Positions 60,785 to 64,000 of a stretch of DNA of 64,000 bases are shown piece by piece (position 1 is the first letter of the stretch; every line of letters begins with the position of its first letter). The stretch is taken from the NCBI GenBank assembly GCA_021464245.1, contig JADCRB010000016.1:1684348-1748347 (forward strand), given 5' to 3'. Both the position numbers and the translations under genes were made by a program. The notes under the pieces were generated by a model. That model did not search any database, was not told the DNA's origin, and was given only the letters and a program-made list of their open reading frames with translations. This DNA comes from Carallia brachiata (lineage: Eukaryota > Streptophyta > Magnoliopsida > Malpighiales > Rhizophoraceae).

Positions 60785-60867
60785 ATTGCTTTTTAATTGC
60801 AATTTATAACTTAGTTATTTTCCTTTTAAACAAGTCAATATTCTATCCATCAACACATTTATCAACA

Positions 60868-61640
60868 ATGAGCATAATCCAAAAAGATTAACTCAATTAC
60901 TCTTTCTCCCAACTTTTATTGTCTAAGTTTAAGAGCTTTGACAATTGCTCTATAGCTCCAAACTCTTAAGTAATTAAAGTTAGGTTTCTTTTTATCCCAA
61001 AACTCATATGAGGTCATTTTGTTCCTTTTGGTTAAACTCTATTTAAAGTGTGACATGTAGTGTGTAATATAACACCCAAAAAACCTTGGCCTAAGTCAAA
61101 ATTTGATAACTTGGCGTTCACTATTTTTATAAGAACTCAATTTTTGCATTCTGCAATACCATTTTGTTGTGGTGTGTAAAAGCAATGGTTTTAAAATAAC
61201 TCCTATGAACTCAAAAAATACGGTATCGTAGTACTCTTTTCCCTAGCCGATCGTGAGCATTTAATGACAACATTACATTGTAGTTCAACTTTAGTTTTGT
61301 AGACTTTAAATCTTTCGAGTCCTTCATATGTAGTATGCAGCAAATAAATATGGCAAAATCTAGAGTAATCATCAATGAATGTCACAAAATATTTTTTTAC
61401 TTCTAGTATTGGTGTACTATGCAAATCACACACATCATTATGTATCAATTCTAATATACTTGAAGATCTATTAATTGTAGGAAATGGATTTCTGATTATT
61501 TTTGTTAGCATGCATGTCTTGTATTTATTTCAATTTTATCAAAATATTGCAACAAATCTAATTTAATCATATCATACAACCTTCTGAAATTTATACGTCC
61601 AAGCCTATCATTCGAAAGAAAAGAATGCTCAACGACATAA
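60868..61640 (-). pseudogene. Copia element A pre-integrase and integrase (decayed)
   Basis: The minus strand 61640-61500 has LSNDRLGRINFRRLYDMI, a pre-integrase motif in which the zinc-binding His are lost, and NTRHAC. 61511-61203 gives SILELIHNDVCDLHSTPILE and KKYFVTFIDDYSRFCHIYLL of the DDE core. Further left come HNK, PSYQILT and KKPNFNYLRVWSYRAIVKAL, ending FLDYAH at the boundary with M. Frames are broken by stops. Confidence 0.82.
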
Positions 61641-62090
61641 TCAGAAGTAGTAGTATTATTATTAATATCTATATTCAGTTTGAACATACTGTCACATAAA
61701 TAAGCCTTCCCCACAAACATTCCCCCTTTGGAGAGGACAAAATTATTTGCCTCAAATACAAGCTTAAACGAAACTTACTTAAGAGACTATCCAAAACAAG
61801 ACTTTTCCTAACTTCTGGTGCATAAAATACCTTATTAAGAGTAATGACTCTTCTAGAAGTAAATTTTAATTCTACTTTGCAAATTCCCTTAACTGGAACT
61901 GTAGTAGAATTTTTTATGTACACAACTGTACTATCATCTACTAGTTTCATAGATTTGAAGAAATTTTTGTACTTGCAAATATGTCGGGTAGTGCCAAAGT
62001 CTATTGACCAAGCAATGTTATCCTCAATTAAATTAATTTTTGTAATCATAGCAACTAAATTTCCATCTGCTACTTCTGAGCATCCTTGCT
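61641..62090 (-). pseudogene. Copia element A protease
   Basis: The open frame 62049-61675 contains NIAWSIDFGTTRHICKYKNF, the copia aspartic protease active-site region, in which the usual D-S-G-A/T is D-F-G-T. It continues KVFYAPEVRKSLVLDSLLSK, matching the family's V-x-x-x-P-x-x-x-x-N-L-L-S pattern with changes. The active-site Ser-to-Phe change suggests it is dead. Confidence 0.85.
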
Positions 62091-62823
62091 TTTCCTTCTA
62101 CTTCTTGAACATGTAATATTCCTTTTTAAAATGTCCATTTTCATGGTAGAAATAGCACTCGCCCTTTTTCATATGATTCTTAGTCTTTTCAAACCATCGT
62201 CAGATTGATTCTTCCTCTTTTTGGTTTTCTTGTTGGATTACCCTTCTCGAAGATGGTTTGCAACACTCTCAAGAGAAATGTCTCATATCTTATGTTTCAG
62301 ACTCTTTTTAAAGTCTTTCCATGAAGGGGTCAGTTTGTTGATAATGGAATTCACAATGATTGTTTTATCTATAGTCATCTTGTGTTGTGAAAAGTGGTTT
62401 AAAGTTCTTTCAATTTTAGCAAATTGTCCCATTACTGGTCTACTATCAGTCATCTTATAATTGTTACATTTAGAGACAAGAAATTTGTTACTAGTTGCAT
62501 TTTTTGCATGTATTTTGTCTATAGTTTCTGCCAAAGTTCCTTTGCAGTTTGAAAGTTATAGTAGATATCGAATAATGCATCACTCATAGCATTCAAAATA
62601 TGACCCCTATTGATCTCATCATCAGTCTCCCATTTTACCTCTCTCGGGTGTCAACAACAGTTTCATTTTTTAGCTTCCTTTAGTCTTTCAGTTAAAAAAC
62701 ATAAGCCACTTGTTGTGAAACTAACAGAAAGTGAACCCTCTTCTGCCAATGAATAAAATTTTCTCCATCAAACCTTTCTAATTTTACAATGTTGGAAGCC
62801 AGTTCGTTCAATGTTTTGGCCAT
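62091..62823 (-). pseudogene. Copia element A gag
   Basis: Starts at ATG 62823 on the minus strand, reading MAKTLNELASNIVKLERFDG then ENFIHWQ, a typical copia gag start, and includes the 62534-62283 open piece with KIERTLNHFSQHKMTIDK and NKLTPSWKDF (UBN2 gag domain). The zinc knuckle near 62150-62110 reads CYFYHENGHFKKEY, so the second and fourth positions are Tyr where Cys is needed; both are explained by G-to-A changes. Frame is broken in places. Confidence 0.82.
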
Positions 62824-62842
62824 GATCAATATGCTTTAAGAT

Positions 62843-63457
62843 TGTTAGAATAGTAAACTAGAAGTTGGAAACAAACATCTGTAGACCGCTTCACGTCGTG
62901 TGTCAGACGTCACTGTCCTTAAGGCAATATTCGCACTCCTATTCTACACCAGAGCCAATGTGAATTCCCTCTCAAGATAAAATGAAGCCCTTGATTGCAC
63001 TTGTGCAGTTGTGAAATCAAGACAGGGGAAGAGAATGTACATGCAATATTGTTGGTACTATTTGTAATTTTTCTGCAGTAAAATCCAACCAGCATAGATT
63101 TTAAATAATAATCTGTAACGGTAGTTGTGTTAGGGACACACCTTTTAAGACACTTAATCTGGTAGGTTGCAATTGTTGCGGACATAATATTAGACAAGAA
63201 AAACTATAGGCAGTTTATTATTATAGAAAATTAATTAATTAAAAAATAATCAAGTGCTCAGTGCACCTATAGACGCACAAAAAATGAGCCTATGCGCCAC
63301 GCGTTTGCGTGCGTGACACTTGTTAATAAACTCCCCTCTAGGTCATTTACACTAATACCATGTGTGTTCATTTATAATGCCTTTGGAACCTCTTTCTGTT
63401 TTCGATGTGGGATTCTTTACTTTTCCTTTGCTTGTCCCTTTTGAAAATACACTAACA
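62843..63457 (-). mobile_element. 5' LTR of copia element A
   Basis: 615 bp, TGTTAG...CTAACA, partner of 47755-48334. It has an extra segment near 63290-63350 (GCGCCACGCGTTTGCGTGCG) absent from the other LTR. Next to it on the minus strand the sequence is ATCTTAAAGCATATTG, not the canonical TGGTATCAGAGC primer site. Element A including its nested guests spans 15.7 kb, and about 5.6 kb without them. Confidence 0.9.
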
Positions 63458-64000
63458 CAAGGTGAGGATTTTGACAGCAATCATAAAGCCGTTGCATATC
63501 TAGCTTGTTTTACCTATTGGCTTGGCAAGATACTTTCAATCAAAGGATTATTTCTTTCTTTGTTGGACAACCATTTGAACGCTACTTCTTCTTTGTCTTC
63601 TTTTGCACCATTTTCTTATTGTTTGTGAGTAGCAAGAAGATCGATCCGTCAGTGCCTTTAAAATTAAAGATTAATTGGTGATATGCAAAGCTTACTTTGC
63701 AAGGATTTTCCAGCCAAGCAACCTGACTTAGATGTGATTTTGTATGCTGGAAAAATTTGTATAGGATCAACGAATGAAGAGTTGTAGCCATTAAGGACAA
63801 ATCAAGGCATTCAGGACTTTCCTTCTTAATTTGGATAATTCTTCAGCAATAAATTCTAGATGCAAACTTAAATTTTGCAAGATAAAAAGTTTGGCCAAAT
63901 AGTGAAGATCTTATAGCCGTTGGGAAATTGATTTTCTGGCATTCAATGAACCAAAAATCAACCATTTGACTGAGAGATCAATCATCATCAAGGTAATGTA
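63458..64000. mobile_element. Probable SIRE/Maximus-like LTR, right part, after element A
   Basis: Starts with CAAGG, the right copy of A's target duplication, so the following sequence was originally continuous with 47754. It contains AAAGCCGTTGCAT- and GCCGTTGGGAAATTG-like phrases and no coding sequence. The window ends inside it. Confidence 0.4.

Larger units (their letters stand above)
59249..60867 (-). mobile_element. Right LTR of copia element M, split by a duplicated segment
   Basis: Starts TGTTAGGAAAAGAGAGTAAG and aligns with the left LTR up to about 59345. The match resumes at about 60405 and runs to ATCAACA at 60867. The ~1.06 kb between includes the second copy of the direct duplication and AT-rich sequence. 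The left LTR without such an insert is about 468 bp. ATGAG follows the LTR (see element A junction). Confidence 0.7.

Overview
The window is nuclear DNA of a flowering plant, most likely a eudicot. The support is one NAM/CUP-SHAPED COTYLEDON-type NAC gene with the two introns usual for that family and a miR164 target site, two type I MADS-box loci, and plant-type Ty1/copia, LINE, Helitron, hAT and MITE sequences in very AT-rich DNA. Species cannot be named from what is visible. Most of the 64 kb is decayed transposon and low-complexity sequence. Many open reading frames in it are chance frames.

Layout. 1-15.8 kb is AT-rich intergenic DNA with a LINE 3' end, a LINE RNase H remnant, a degenerate minisatellite, a family of MITE-like elements built from about 80-95-bp tandem units, an isolated GC-rich island near 7.5 kb and a foldback MITE at 10.2 kb. 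16.5-18.7 kb holds the one clear gene, a NAM/CUC-type NAC transcription factor (three exons) with a miR164 site in exon 3 and a one-base frameshift near its C-terminus. 21.6-22.7 kb is a LINE remnant. 22.9-23.4 and 26.7-27.4 kb are two damaged minus-strand copies of a small glycine-rich, probably secreted protein gene. 29.4-33.9 kb is a cluster of Helitron-like elements joined end to end; one contains a very short tRNA-headed SINE between long target-site duplications. 33.9-38.1 kb is decayed repeat DNA, probably LTR-retrotransposon, holding a hAT MITE and a 68-bp tandem repeat. 38.2-39.3 and 45.1-46.3 kb are two paralogous type I (M-gamma-like) MADS-box loci, separated by two related non-autonomous hAT elements with G-rich subterminal sequence. 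47-64 kb is a nest of three minus-strand Ty1/copia elements, A containing M containing I, itself probably sitting in a SIRE/Maximus-like LTR. The nest is supported by paired LTRs, a perfect 5-bp duplication around A and a near-perfect one around M.

Function. The NAC gene is the only locus likely to matter to the plant: NAM/CUC factors set organ and meristem boundaries and miR164 limits their mRNA. The better MADS locus reads in frame across a GT-AG intron and is disabled only by one missing base. Because the NAC gene is also broken by a single missing base, assembly errors should be excluded before either is called a pseudogene. No metabolic cluster or defence system was seen.
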